NCBI GenBank assembly: GCA_016200545.1
Contig: JACQEO010000087.1
Location: 90,448 to 154,447 of the forward strand
DNA: 64,000 nt
From: Deltaproteobacteria bacterium
Lineage (GTDB): Bacteria > Desulfobacterota > Binatia > UTPRO1
Direction: 5' to 3'
The position numbers and the translations under genes were made by a program. Positions 1-7,754 of this stretch are shown here, piece by piece. Below the pieces are notes generated by a model that saw only the letters and a list, made by a program, of their open reading frames with translations, searched no databases and had not been told where the DNA came from. How positions within the stretch are numbered: the stretch's first letter is position 1; each line of letters starts with the position of its first letter.

Positions 1-504
1 CGTGATCGGCACGTGGAAGTTCGTCGCGTTGGTACAATCGTCCGCCGTCGTCGTGGGCGGCGCGATGTCGTTCAGCACGCGGCTCTGCAGGGCTTGGAAC
101 TCGGGATCGAACCTCGGATCGCCGTTGTCGGCCGCGTGGTCGACGTTGATCGTCTGCACGCCGTTCAACGTGCATAGTGCCGGGTTGAAGGTGTTGTTGG
201 CGCAGAGCGCGAGCGGAAACTCGCAGACGCCGTTCACGACGCCGTCGGCGTCGCAGCTCGGGTCGCCGTCGGTGCAGCGGATGTCCCTCGGTCTGGGGAC
301 CGAATAGCTTATGGGCGTGTCGAGCGCGGCGAGACAATCCGTGCGCTTGCCGCCGCCGCCGCCTAATACCGTTGCCGCGGCGCGACCGCCGCCACCGAGC
401 GCGAGCATGGCCGCGACCAGCGCCGCGGACATCAAGCGCGCGCTCTTCGGCGAGGAGGAATCGGACGGGCGGCGAAGGTCCGCGCGTTCCGTTCGAGGGC
501 TCAT
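1..504 (-). CDS. Secreted Cys-rich protein, N-terminal part (cut by window edge)
   Basis: An open frame runs leftward from an ATG at 504 to the window edge, giving 168 codons with no stop. The product starts with charged residues, then has an Ala/Leu/Gly-rich hydrophobic stretch at about residues 25-50 that resembles a signal peptide. The visible mature part carries repeated Cys and Asp/Gly-rich segments such as CTDGDPSCDADG and VNGVCEFPLALC. This pattern is common in extracellular proteins of high-GC deltaproteobacterial genomes, but I recognise no enzyme family. The C-terminus lies outside the window. The opposite-strand reading of the same bases is a shadow. Function is unknown. Confidence 0.7.
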   Translation of the reverse strand, partial: MSPRTERADLRRPSDSSSPKSARLMSAALVAAMLALGGGGRAAATVLGGGGGKRTDCLAALDTPISYSVPRPRDIRCTDGDPSCDADGVVNGVCEFPLALCANNTFNPALCTLNGVQTINVDHAADNGDPRFDPEFQALQSRVLNDIAPPTTTADDCTNATNFHVPIT

Positions 505-677
505 CTGCGTCTCCTTCGGCTCAATGCTGAGCACGGCACGCCGCGAGGAAGCGCAAACCTAGCACGAGTAGCTGGGCGGACGTCAACGAAAGCCTCACGC
601 GTATCGCCGTGCCAAAGCGCATGCGAGACGCGGGGCGTCGGTTTGACGGATGCGGTGCGCTCTCCTACGAGAAGCGC

Positions 678-1856
678 ATGACGCCGAAGGGCCGCGTCGC
701 GATCGCCGGGCTGGGGCTCACGCCCCAGGGCCAGGTGTACGATCGGACGCACGTCGGCTTCGCCGTCGAAGCAGTGCGTCTCGCGCTCGAGGACGCCGGC
801 CTCGCGCGCACCGATCTGGACGGTCTCCTGCTGAACCCCGGCCTCGCATGGGGCGACGCCGCGATGGGGTCATTCATGCTGCAGCAGGCGCTCGGGCTCC
901 GCGAGCTCCGCCTCTCCGCCAGCATGAATCTCGGCGGCGCGACCGCGGGCGCGATGATTCAGCATGCGGCGCTCGCGATCGCCGCCGGCATGTGCACGAC
1001 GGTCGCGTGCGTCTTCGCCGACCGGCCGTTGAAGCCGCCCGCGGAGCGTCGCAGCCGCGGCGGCGAGCCGACGGGCTCCGCCGCGGCATACGCCTTCGCG
1101 CGCGGCCTCGACGCCGCCTACGGTCAATTCGGCATCAACGCCATCTACGCCATGGTCGCGCGCCGCTACATGCACGTGTACGGCACGACGCAGGACGACC
1201 TCGGTGCGGTCGCCGTCGCGCAACGACGCTGGGCCAACATGAATCCCGCCGCGCAGTTTCACGACGTGCCGCTCACCCTCGGCGACTATCACGCGTCGCG
1301 CTGGGTGGTGGAGCCGTTTCACGTTCTCGATTGCTGTCTGGTCTCGAACGGCGGCGCCGCGGTCATCGTCACCTCCGCGGAGCGCGCACGCGACTCCAAG
1401 AAACCGCCGGTCTACGTCTGGGGCATGGGGCAGGGACATCCGGGCGGTGATCCCGCCGAAAGGCTCGCCTCGGGCGCGCCGCTCGCCAAGCGGACCGCGT
1501 TCGTGATGGCGGGCATCGAGACGTCCGACGTGCAGCTCTGCGAGCTCTACGACTGCTACAGCTTCACCGTGCTGGTGACGCTCGAGGACTACGGATTCTG
1601 CCGCAAAGGCGAGGCCGGCGCGTTCGTCGCCGCCGGGCATACCGCGCCCGGCGGCACGCTCCCCGTCAACACCGGCGGTGGGCAGCTCTCGTCGTTTTAC
1701 ATGTGGGGGATGACGCCGCTCGTCGAGGCGGTGATCCAAGCTCGCGGCGAGGCCGGCGAGCGCCAGGCGCCGCGGCGCGACGTCGTCCTGGTGAGCGGCA
1801 ACGGCGGACTGCTCTCGACGCACTCGACGCTCGTCGTGAGTCCGCTCCCCTCATGA
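678..1856 (+). CDS. Thiolase-superfamily protein lacking the thiolase catalytic residues
   Basis: A 392-residue SCP2/lipid-transfer-type thiolase fold protein. The start chosen is the ATG at 678, which begins the conserved strand (VAIAGLG). An upstream in-frame start at 609 would add 23 unconserved residues. The loop where thiolases carry the acylated Cys reads SMNLGGATAG, so Gly (about residue 87) replaces it. The usual GHPxG segment is SSFYMWG and the C-terminal CxG is SGNGG. All three catalytic positions are therefore missing. The downstream DUF35 gene overlaps by the 4 bases ATGA. Ltp2-type aldolases of steroid side-chain degradation are thiolase-fold proteins that also work with a DUF35 partner, so a retro-aldol or other non-thiolytic CoA reaction is plausible. 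The substrate cannot be told from sequence. Confidence 0.85.
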   Translation: MTPKGRVAIAGLGLTPQGQVYDRTHVGFAVEAVRLALEDAGLARTDLDGLLLNPGLAWGDAAMGSFMLQQALGLRELRLSASMNLGGATAGAMIQHAALAIAAGMCTTVACVFADRPLKPPAERRSRGGEPTGSAAAYAFARGLDAAYGQFGINAIYAMVARRYMHVYGTTQDDLGAVAVAQRRWANMNPAAQFHDVPLTLGDYHASRWVVEPFHVLDCCLVSNGGAAVIVTSAERARDSKKPPVYVWGMGQGHPGGDPAERLASGAPLAKRTAFVMAGIETSDVQLCELYDCYSFTVLVTLEDYGFCRKGEAGAFVAAGHTAPGGTLPVNTGGGQLSSFYMWGMTPLVEAVIQARGEAGERQAPRRDVVLVSGNGGLLSTHSTLVVSPLPS

Positions 1857-2272
1857 GCGAAACGCCGATCGCGAAGCCGGTACCCGAGGCGTCGCCGGCG
1901 CTGGCGCCGTTTTTCGCCGCCGCGCGCGCGGGGCGGCTGGTAGTGCAGCGATGCGCGGGGTGCGGCGCGCTACGCTTCCCGCCGCGCGAGCTCTGCAGCA
2001 GATGTCTCGGGCTCGAAGCGACGTGGCAGGACGTCTCCGGCCGGGGCGAGATCTTCAGCTACAACGTTATGCATCAAGTCTACCATCCGGGATTCGCGGC
2101 CGATGTCCCCTACGCGGTGGTGATCGTGAAGCTCGAGGAAGGTCCGAAGATCACCTCGAACCTCGTCGGCTGTCCCGTGGACGAAATCGCGGTCGGCATG
2201 CCGGTCGAGGTGGCGTTCGAGCAATTGTCGCCGGAGGTGACGTTGCCGAAATTCCGCCGCCGGCGGTGCTAG
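1853..2272 (+). CDS. DUF35 Zn-ribbon/OB-fold acyl-CoA-associated protein
   Basis: A 139-residue protein beginning at an ATG that overlaps the stop of the thiolase-like gene (ATGA), so the two are almost certainly translated together. The N-terminal rubredoxin-like zinc ribbon has Cys34, Cys37, Cys48 and Cys51, followed by an OB-fold with the family segment GRGEIFSYNVMHQ. DUF35 proteins bind CoA esters and act as obligate partners of thiolase-fold or HMG-CoA-synthase-fold enzymes. This supports a two-protein complex with the preceding gene. Length and layout are normal for a stand-alone DUF35 protein. Confidence 0.9.
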   Translation: MSETPIAKPVPEASPALAPFFAAARAGRLVVQRCAGCGALRFPPRELCSRCLGLEATWQDVSGRGEIFSYNVMHQVYHPGFAADVPYAVVIVKLEEGPKITSNLVGCPVDEIAVGMPVEVAFEQLSPEVTLPKFRRRRC

Positions 2273-2289
2273 CGTCGTCGCGGACGCGC

Positions 2290-2655
2290 TCAGCTGCCGC
2301 CGTAGCGGTCGTCGGCGGAGCGAATGTAGTGATCGAGGAGACGTTGCTCGGCGGCGCGGTAGGCGAGCATCCGTAGCATCTCTTGCGCCTGCGTTACGAG
2401 CGGCACCGACGCGAGCAGCGCGACGAGCTCGACACCCGAGAGCTTTTCGATCGCCTCCTCCATGCCCTGCACCGCCTCCTCGGGTAGCTCGCGCAGGTCG
2501 AGCTGTTTCAAAGCGTCGAGCAAGGTCGAAAACCGTTCCTCGAAGCGACGCCTCGCCTCGTCTTTCTCCGCGGCGCCGCACTCCACCGAGAGCTTGCGCG
2601 CAGCCGTGTCGAAGAGACGGTCGAACGCCTTCTCGATCCACTCTCTACCGGTCAT
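2290..2655 (-). CDS. Hypothetical helical protein, 121 aa
   Basis: A 121-residue protein rich in charged amphipathic helices (Glu, Arg, Leu, Ala) with no signal peptide or membrane segment. It lies 11 bases downstream of a lipoprotein gene on the same strand, so the two probably form an operon. I see no catalytic motif and do not recognise the family. Its short length and helical composition would suit a regulatory or structural helper of the lipoprotein, but that is only a guess from position. Confidence 0.6.
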   Translation of the reverse strand: MTGREWIEKAFDRLFDTAARKLSVECGAAEKDEARRRFEERFSTLLDALKQLDLRELPEEAVQGMEEAIEKLSGVELVALLASVPLVTQAQEMLRMLAYRAAEQRLLDHYIRSADDRYGGS

Positions 2656-2666
2656 GGCCGCTGCCG

Positions 2667-3518
2667 TCAGAACTCGACGAGAAATCCCTCGCTCTCGTCG
2701 GTCGCAGTGTCGACGAGTGTGGCGCGCGCGCGTGTGTAGGATCCGGTCGGAAAATAGATGAAGCCCTCCGCCTGGTCACCGGGGCGGAGCGTGCGTCCGG
2801 TGAGCGCGCGTCCACGCAGAAGGTCCGCCATGCGGCCCGGGTCGGTCGGCGGAGCGCCCGCTGCAGCGTCGGCGGCGGAGGCGCTGGCCAGCTTTGCGGC
2901 GGCCTCGCCGAGCCCGATCGGCTTCACGCCGTAGTCGGCGGCGTTGCGCAGCTCGATCGCGGCGGGATCGAGCTTGTACGTCCGATCGCTGCCGTTTTGC
3001 ACCGTCACCTTGACGGCGAGGATGCCGGCCGCAGCCAGGTCCTCGCCGAAGTCGAGCTTGGTCTCGAGTCCGATCTGCGGCTGGATCTTGAACTTGGCGC
3101 CGCCGCTCGTCGTTCCACCGCTCTGCTGCTCGTTCCAAGCGGCCGTCTCGGGACCGTGGTCGGCGAGGCCGGTGAACGCGAGAAAGAAGCCGCGGCTGAA
3201 GGTGACGTCCTGTTTCAGCAGCGACTCGTCCTTGGCGCCGAACACCTCGATGCCGTCCGGCTGGCAGCGGATGTCGACGGTCACGTGGTCGTCGCCGCCG
3301 CGCTCGCTCGGGCGGGTGGCTTTGATCATCCCCGGCGCACCGACCGTCGCGAGACGGAATTGGCCGACCGAGTAGCCGAGGCTCCGCATGCTGGCGAACG
3401 CGTAGCGATTGGCCTCGTCACACGAGAGATTGGCGCGGCGGACGACGTACTGCTGTTGCACCGAGGGACAACCCGCGACGAGCGCCGCGAGGGCGAGAAG
3501 AACGAGTCGCCGCAGCAT
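2667..3518 (-). CDS. Predicted outer-membrane lipoprotein
   Basis: The start at 3518 gives a 283-residue product with a short, typical lipoprotein signal: two Arg, a Leu/Ala core and the lipobox LVAGC, so Cys17 would be lipidated. A longer frame from 3569 would bury the signal and is rejected. The mature part has an N-terminal segment similar in style to small periplasmic domains (CDEANRYAFASMRSLGYS) and a C-terminal beta-rich region. I do not recognise the family. It shares a divergent intergenic region, containing a 40-bp perfect palindrome, with the membrane protein gene to its right. Confidence 0.75.
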   Translation of the reverse strand: MLRRLVLLALAALVAGCPSVQQQYVVRRANLSCDEANRYAFASMRSLGYSVGQFRLATVGAPGMIKATRPSERGGDDHVTVDIRCQPDGIEVFGAKDESLLKQDVTFSRGFFLAFTGLADHGPETAAWNEQQSGGTTSGGAKFKIQPQIGLETKLDFGEDLAAAGILAVKVTVQNGSDRTYKLDPAAIELRNAADYGVKPIGLGEAAAKLASASAADAAAGAPPTDPGRMADLLRGRALTGRTLRPGDQAEGFIYFPTGSYTRARATLVDTATDESEGFLVEF

Positions 3519-3565
3519 CGTCGTCGGTTGTAAGGGCCGTGCGCGCGGCAAGTCAAGGTGAGCAT

Positions 3566-3605
3566 ACACGCTTCGGCGCCGCGCCGGCGCGGCGCCGAAG
3601 CGTGT
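3566..3605. repeat. 40-bp perfect palindrome
   Basis: Two 20-base arms (left arm starting ACACGCTTCGGCGCC, centre CCGG) are exact reverse complements with no spacer. The palindrome ends exactly there because the next outer bases are T and T. It lies between the divergent starts of the lipoprotein (3518) and the flippase-like gene. No U-tract follows on either strand, so it does not look like a standard terminator. It could be a cruciform, an operator or an mRNA leader hairpin. Confidence 0.85.
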
Positions 3606-3641
3606 TGTCTCGCCGCAGACCCGGCGTTATGGTCGCCCGCG

Positions 3642-4619
3642 GTGGACGGGCCCTCGTGCGGAGAATCGTCGGCCGCGAACGCGGGCGTCGGTCGCCGCGC
3701 GCGCCTTCGAGCGGCGCGCGCGCTTCCCTGGGTCTTCACCGTCGTCATCTTCGCGTCGATCTTCAAACGCGTGCCGTTCGCGAGCGTTTGGCACGCACTC
3801 GAAGACGCACGCCTCCTTCCCTACCTCGCGATCATGGCTCCCTACTCGGTCTTCTATCTCGCGATCGATACCTTCTGCCTGACGCGCGTGATCAATTGGT
3901 TCAATTGCCGGGTCGCATACGCGGACGTGCTGCCGATCCGCGCCACCACCTATCTGCTCACCCTGGTGAACTCGAATCTCGGACAAGGCGGCATCGCCCT
4001 CTATCTCAATCGTCGCGATGCCGTTCCGTTGCTGGAGGTCGCGAGCTCGGTGTTGTTCATGATGTTCGTGGAACTCTACCAGTTGACGTTTTTCTCGAGC
4101 CTCGGCGTCCTGTTGGCGCCGCGCGCGATCGATCTGCCGCTCGGCGCGGTGTACGCGGGTCTGTACGGCTACCTGGTAGTGCACCTGGTGCTCTTTCGCG
4201 TCGGCCGCGATTGGCTGGCGCTGCGCCCGGCAGCGCGCATCCTGCGCAGCTTTCGCCTCGCGAGCCCGCGTCACTACCTGCTCCTACTTCTTTACAAGAG
4301 TCCCAACTTCCTGATGGCGACGGTCGTCTACTACATCGGCCTGCAGTGCTTCGGGATGCGGTTGCCGTACCGCGAGCTGTTGCTTTTCTTGCCGATCATT
4401 TTCTTCTCCGCGGCGCTGCCCATCGGCGCCGCGCACCTCGGCGCGCCGCAGTTTCTGTGGATCTACTTCTTCGCCCGCTACGCGCCCGAGCCGAGCCTGC
4501 TAGCGTTCAGTCTGGCGACGCACTTCATCTTCATGATCATGAACGCCGCACTCGGTCTGCCGTTCCTGCCGCGCGCGATCCACGAGCTGATACGCGGCGC
4601 CGACGCCGCAACCAACTGA
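3642..4619 (+). CDS. Flippase-like integral membrane protein (lysylphosphatidylglycerol synthase TM family)
   Basis: A roughly 325-residue polytopic protein with eight or so hydrophobic segments, the first near WVFTVVIFASIF. The pattern (NSNLGQGGIALYLNRR, later LPIGAAHLGAPQFLW) resembles the flippase-like/LPG-synthase transmembrane family, whose members are thought to move or modify lipid-linked substrates. The start is uncertain. I use GTG 3642, which excludes the 40-bp palindrome from the coding region; GTG 3558 is open in frame but would translate the palindrome into unlikely residues. No cytoplasmic aminoacyl-transferase domain is attached, so this is not a full MprF. Confidence 0.65.
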   Translation: MDGPSCGESSAANAGVGRRARLRAARALPWVFTVVIFASIFKRVPFASVWHALEDARLLPYLAIMAPYSVFYLAIDTFCLTRVINWFNCRVAYADVLPIRATTYLLTLVNSNLGQGGIALYLNRRDAVPLLEVASSVLFMMFVELYQLTFFSSLGVLLAPRAIDLPLGAVYAGLYGYLVVHLVLFRVGRDWLALRPAARILRSFRLASPRHYLLLLLYKSPNFLMATVVYYIGLQCFGMRLPYRELLLFLPIIFFSAALPIGAAHLGAPQFLWIYFFARYAPEPSLLAFSLATHFIFMIMNAALGLPFLPRAIHELIRGADAATN

Positions 4620-4635
4620 CGGGAGCGCCCGGAGC

Positions 4636-5187
4636 TCAGGCGCCGGTGCCGACGCCGCGCGGCAGCGCCAACGTCTGCATGCGGTCGAGCACCGCAACGA
4701 GATTCAGCGCCGCGGCGGCGACCCCGGCCGCGTAGGCGACGCTCGTGAGCGCGCCGCTACCGAGCCAGGGCGCGCCGGTCGCGAGCAAGGCTACCGTATA
4801 GTTCGCGATTCCAGCGGCGGCGCCGGGCCGGCTCGGCGTGAGGTCGACGCCGTGCCCGCGCGCGCGTCGCCAGCCGTCGGCGACGTAGAGACCGAAGGCG
4901 AGGGCTGCCGCCCACGGCAGGAGCGCCGGCACGCGCCGTGCGCGGGCGAGCATCGCGAGGCCGGGCAGCAGGAACACGATGTCGGCACCGTGATCGAAGA
5001 TACGGCGCGCGTCCGATGCCGAGCCGCTGGCGCGCGCGAGGCGGCCGTCGGCAAAGTCGGTGGCCACCGCGACGAGACAGAGCAGGAAGGGCGTGGCGCC
5101 GAATTCGCCCGGTCGTCCGAGCATCCAGGCGAAGAGCGGCGCCAAGAAGATTCGCAGCCACGTGCAGGCGTCGGCGACGACGATCAT
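4636..5187 (-). CDS. CDP-alcohol phosphatidyltransferase family membrane protein
   Basis: A 183-residue protein with about six hydrophobic helices. The family signature DGxxAR(x8)Gx3Dx3D is visible from Asp47: D47, G48, A51, R52, D65 and D69 are present, but the signature Gly at position 61 is Arg. Members transfer a phosphatidyl or phospho-alcohol group from CDP-activated lipid to an alcohol in the inner membrane. The changed Gly may alter metal or substrate handling, so the acceptor and even the activity are uncertain. The ATG overlaps the stop of the upstream Smr gene by 4 bases, indicating co-translation. Confidence 0.8.
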   Translation of the reverse strand: MIVVADACTWLRIFLAPLFAWMLGRPGEFGATPFLLCLVAVATDFADGRLARASGSASDARRIFDHGADIVFLLPGLAMLARARRVPALLPWAAALAFGLYVADGWRRARGHGVDLTPSRPGAAAGIANYTVALLATGAPWLGSGALTSVAYAAGVAAAALNLVAVLDRMQTLALPRGVGTGA

Positions 5188-6011
5188 TCGCGCTTTGCGC
5201 CTTCGAGGACGGCGATCGGCTCGCGTGCACCGCGTCGCCGGCGCAACAGCACGTAGAGCGCGCCGGTGCCGCCGTCCGCCGGGCGCGCCGAACTGAACGC
5301 CAGGACGACGCGTCCGATGCGACCGCGTGCGAGCCAGCTCTTCAATCGCTCCTTCAACACCGGAACGTTGTCCTTGGAGTTCCGCCCGCGCCCGTGGACG
5401 ACGAGGACCGCACGGTTGCCGGAGGCGAACGCGTCGCAGATGAAGCGCTCGACGGCGAGACGCGCCGCCGCGGCGCTCATGCCGTGCAGGTCTACGTACG
5501 CCTGGTAGGCAAACTCGCCACGGCGCAACCGCCGCAGGATGCGCGGGTCGAGCCCGACGACCGCACCCTCGACGTACTCCGCCGAGTCGCTGACGTCGAA
5601 GGCGCCCGTGCCGGCGACGAGGTCCGAGAGCGCCACGAGCGCTTCCGCCTCCTCGCTGACCGGCGCGCGCCGCACGTGCAGCGCCGGCGGCGGCGCGTCC
5701 ACCCTGCCGTCGACCTGGAGACGGCGCACGTCCGCCATGGCGCGCTCGAAGAACGCGTGGTCGTCCTCGAGTGCGACCGCGGCTTTCGGCGGCACGCTCG
5801 GGCGCACCGGCGCGCGTCGTCCCGACGACCGCGCGCGCACCGCCGTTGCGGGCTTCGCGGGCTTCTTCGCGGGCTTCGATGATGGGAGAGACCGGGGTGC
5901 GAAGGGCGGTGCCGTGGGCCGCACCTTGCCGGCGAGACCGCGAAACGGCGCGTGGAACGGCGCTGATTCGGGCACCGGCCGGTGCGGTTCGTCGTTGCGG
6001 CGTCGCGCCAT
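5184..6011 (-). CDS. Smr-domain protein
   Basis: A 275-residue protein starting at ATG 6011. A longer frame to 6071 lacks family support. The N-terminal 80 residues are basic and Pro/Ala/Lys-rich, probably disordered. The C-terminal Smr domain shows DLHGM, VVHGRGRNS and the glycine-rich GGTGALYVLL strand. Stand-alone Smr proteins (SmrA/SmrB type) are nucleases, and SmrB cleaves mRNA on collided ribosomes in E. coli. The DLH motif expected for activity is intact. It is the first gene of a two-gene overlap with the CDP-alcohol transferase. Confidence 0.85.
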   Translation of the reverse strand: MARRRNDEPHRPVPESAPFHAPFRGLAGKVRPTAPPFAPRSLPSSKPAKKPAKPATAVRARSSGRRAPVRPSVPPKAAVALEDDHAFFERAMADVRRLQVDGRVDAPPPALHVRRAPVSEEAEALVALSDLVAGTGAFDVSDSAEYVEGAVVGLDPRILRRLRRGEFAYQAYVDLHGMSAAAARLAVERFICDAFASGNRAVLVVHGRGRNSKDNVPVLKERLKSWLARGRIGRVVLAFSSARPADGGTGALYVLLRRRRGAREPIAVLEGAKRE

Positions 6012-6177
6012 GGCGGGCTCGCGCGTCGGCGGAGTGCCGCCGACAATAGGGAGTCGCGACCAGCCGCGCAACCGCGCCGCGCTTCAGCTCGAAGAGCGGC
6101 TGGGGCCGCCCGGCGACGGCACGCGCCGGGCGGGCACGTTCCCCGGGACCGCACCGCGATCCCGGGGACCGCGAAAG

Positions 6178-6456
6178 CTACTGGTGCGACTCGACGACCA
6201 TTCCGACGTCCGTAGCGAGGCGCTCGCTCTCACCAGCGATGCGGTCGCCGCCGCTTACCCCCTCGCGCCGGGGTGCTCCCCGCCGCGCCAGCGCCTCGAT
6301 AGCGCGCCGTGCCAGCTTGCTCGGCTTCGCGTGGCCGTTCTCCCAACGGTTCACCGTTGAGAACGTCACGGCGACCGCGTGCGCGAACTCCTCCTGCGTC
6401 ATACCCAGACGGAGTCGCAACTCTCGGATGCTTCGATTCACGTTTTCATCGCTCAT
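6178..6456 (-). CDS. XRE-type helix-turn-helix regulator, 92 aa
   Basis: The ATG at 6456 is preceded by a strong AGGAGGA eight bases upstream, which fixes the start. A longer open frame to 6768 is not supported. The 92-residue product has a Cro/C1-type HTH at about residues 8-60 (ELRLRLGMTQEEFAHAVAV, then FSTVNRWENGHAKPS), followed by a short basic, probably disordered tail. There is no sensor domain, so this is a simple repressor or partner protein. A dyad just upstream of the Shine-Dalgarno sequence (6469-6500) suggests autoregulation. The neighbouring mrp gene is divergent. Confidence 0.85.
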   Translation of the reverse strand: MSDENVNRSIRELRLRLGMTQEEFAHAVAVTFSTVNRWENGHAKPSKLARRAIEALARRGAPRREGVSGGDRIAGESERLATDVGMVVESHQ

Positions 6457-6468
6457 GGCTTCGATCCT

Positions 6469-6500
6469 CCTATAGTGGCGCGTAGCGCCGCAGCTATAGG
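6469..6500. promoter_or_regulatory. Candidate operator dyad before the HTH gene
   Basis: CCTATAG (6469-6475) and CTATAGG (6494-6500) are inverted. A second, inner inverted pair GGCGC/GCGCC lies at 6477-6481 and 6485-6489 around a GTA centre. The nested dyad sits directly upstream of the Shine-Dalgarno sequence of the XRE-type gene, where an autorepressor would bind. Binding is inferred only from position and symmetry. Confidence 0.45.
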
Positions 6501-6669
6501 GCGTTGAGCAAAGGTCGGACCACGTTGCGGGCGCCAAAAACGTCAGGAAAGCATTGACCTGAACCCCTGTCCGCCCAGGAGGGGCGCGCCCGTGGCACAG
6601 CGCACGTGTCGCCCGCGCCCGCACCGCACGCAAATTTCCCCCCTCACCTCCGCGTGCTATGCCTGCGGC

Positions 6670-7734
6670 ATGACGACGCCGCACGAGCTGTTGGAAGTGC
6701 TGAAGCGAGTGAAGTATCCGGGCTTCTCGCGCGACATCGTCTCCTTCGGGGTCGTGCGCGACATCCAAATCGGCACGCGCGGGGTGAGCGTCGACCTCGC
6801 GACCGCCGCTGCGTCGGACGAGATCATCGCGCAGATCCGAACGGACGTGGAGGCGGCGATCGCGGCCGTGATCGATCTACCGGTCGAGGTTGCCATCGAA
6901 CGCGCGCCGCAGCCCGCGGCCGCTGGTCCGCGCGCGGCGCGCAGCGGCATCCCCGGCGTGCGCGCCGTCGTCGCGGTGGCCTCCGGCAAGGGCGGCGTCG
7001 GCAAGTCGACCGTCGCGGTGAACGTCGCGTGCGCGCTCGCCCAGGGCGGGGCGAGCGTCGGCCTGCTCGACGCCGACGTGTATGGCCCGAGCGTGCCCAT
7101 CATGCTCGGGCTCGGCGACGAGCGCCCGCAGGTGCGCCCTGATCGCCGCATCGTGCCGATCGAGAAGTTCGGGGTGCGCGCGATCTCGATGGGCATGTTC
7201 GTCGGCGAGCGTACACCGGTGATCTGGCGCGGTCCGATGGTCACCAAGCTGATCACGGAGTTCTTCCGCAACGTGGAGTGGGGCGAGCTCGACTATCTCG
7301 TCCTCGACCTCCCTCCCGGCACCGGCGACGCGCAGCTCACCGTCGTCCAGCAGGTACCGCTCGCGGGCGGTGTCATCGTCACCACGCCGCAAGACGTCGC
7401 ACTCCTCGACGTGAAGCGCGGCATCACGATGTTCCAGCAGGTAAACGCGCCCGTCCTCGGCGTCGTCGAGAACATGAGTTTCCACGTCTGCTCGGGATGC
7501 GGCAGCCGCGCCGAGATCTTCGGCCACGGCGGCGGGGAGACCATGGCGCGGCAGTTCGGTGTGCCGTTTCTCGGCGCGATCCCCCTGGTGCGTGACATCC
7601 GCGCCGCCGGCGATCGCGGCGTTCCGATCGTCGTCGCCGACCCGGAGCACCCACAGAGCCGAGCCTTCATCGAGATCGCCGGCGCGGTGGAAACGCAGCT
7701 CGCGGAGCGTGAAGCGGGCATCCTCGCGCATTGA
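6670..7734 (+). CDS. mrp: Mrp/NBP35-family Fe-S cluster carrier ATPase
   Basis: A 354-residue protein starting at ATG 6670. It has an N-terminal MIP18/DUF59 domain (about residues 1-80), then a ParA/MinD-type P-loop NTPase with the deviant Walker A ASGKGGVGKS, DADVYGPS, and LPPGTGDAQLT. The CxxC pair in CSGCG near the C-terminus binds a bridging Fe-S cluster in this family. Mrp/ApbC proteins transfer Fe-S clusters to apoproteins in the cytosol. All expected motifs are present and the length is normal. It stands alone, divergent from the HTH gene. Confidence 0.95.
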   Translation: MTTPHELLEVLKRVKYPGFSRDIVSFGVVRDIQIGTRGVSVDLATAAASDEIIAQIRTDVEAAIAAVIDLPVEVAIERAPQPAAAGPRAARSGIPGVRAVVAVASGKGGVGKSTVAVNVACALAQGGASVGLLDADVYGPSVPIMLGLGDERPQVRPDRRIVPIEKFGVRAISMGMFVGERTPVIWRGPMVTKLITEFFRNVEWGELDYLVLDLPPGTGDAQLTVVQQVPLAGGVIVTTPQDVALLDVKRGITMFQQVNAPVLGVVENMSFHVCSGCGSRAEIFGHGGGETMARQFGVPFLGAIPLVRDIRAAGDRGVPIVVADPEHPQSRAFIEIAGAVETQLAEREAGILAH

Positions 7735-7754
7735 GCGCGTCTCGGCCGCTTCCC

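Noticed and set aside
3558..3641. GTG 3558 as start of the flippase-like gene
   Set aside because: It would translate the 40-bp palindrome into a His/Ala/Arg/Cys-rich leader without family support.
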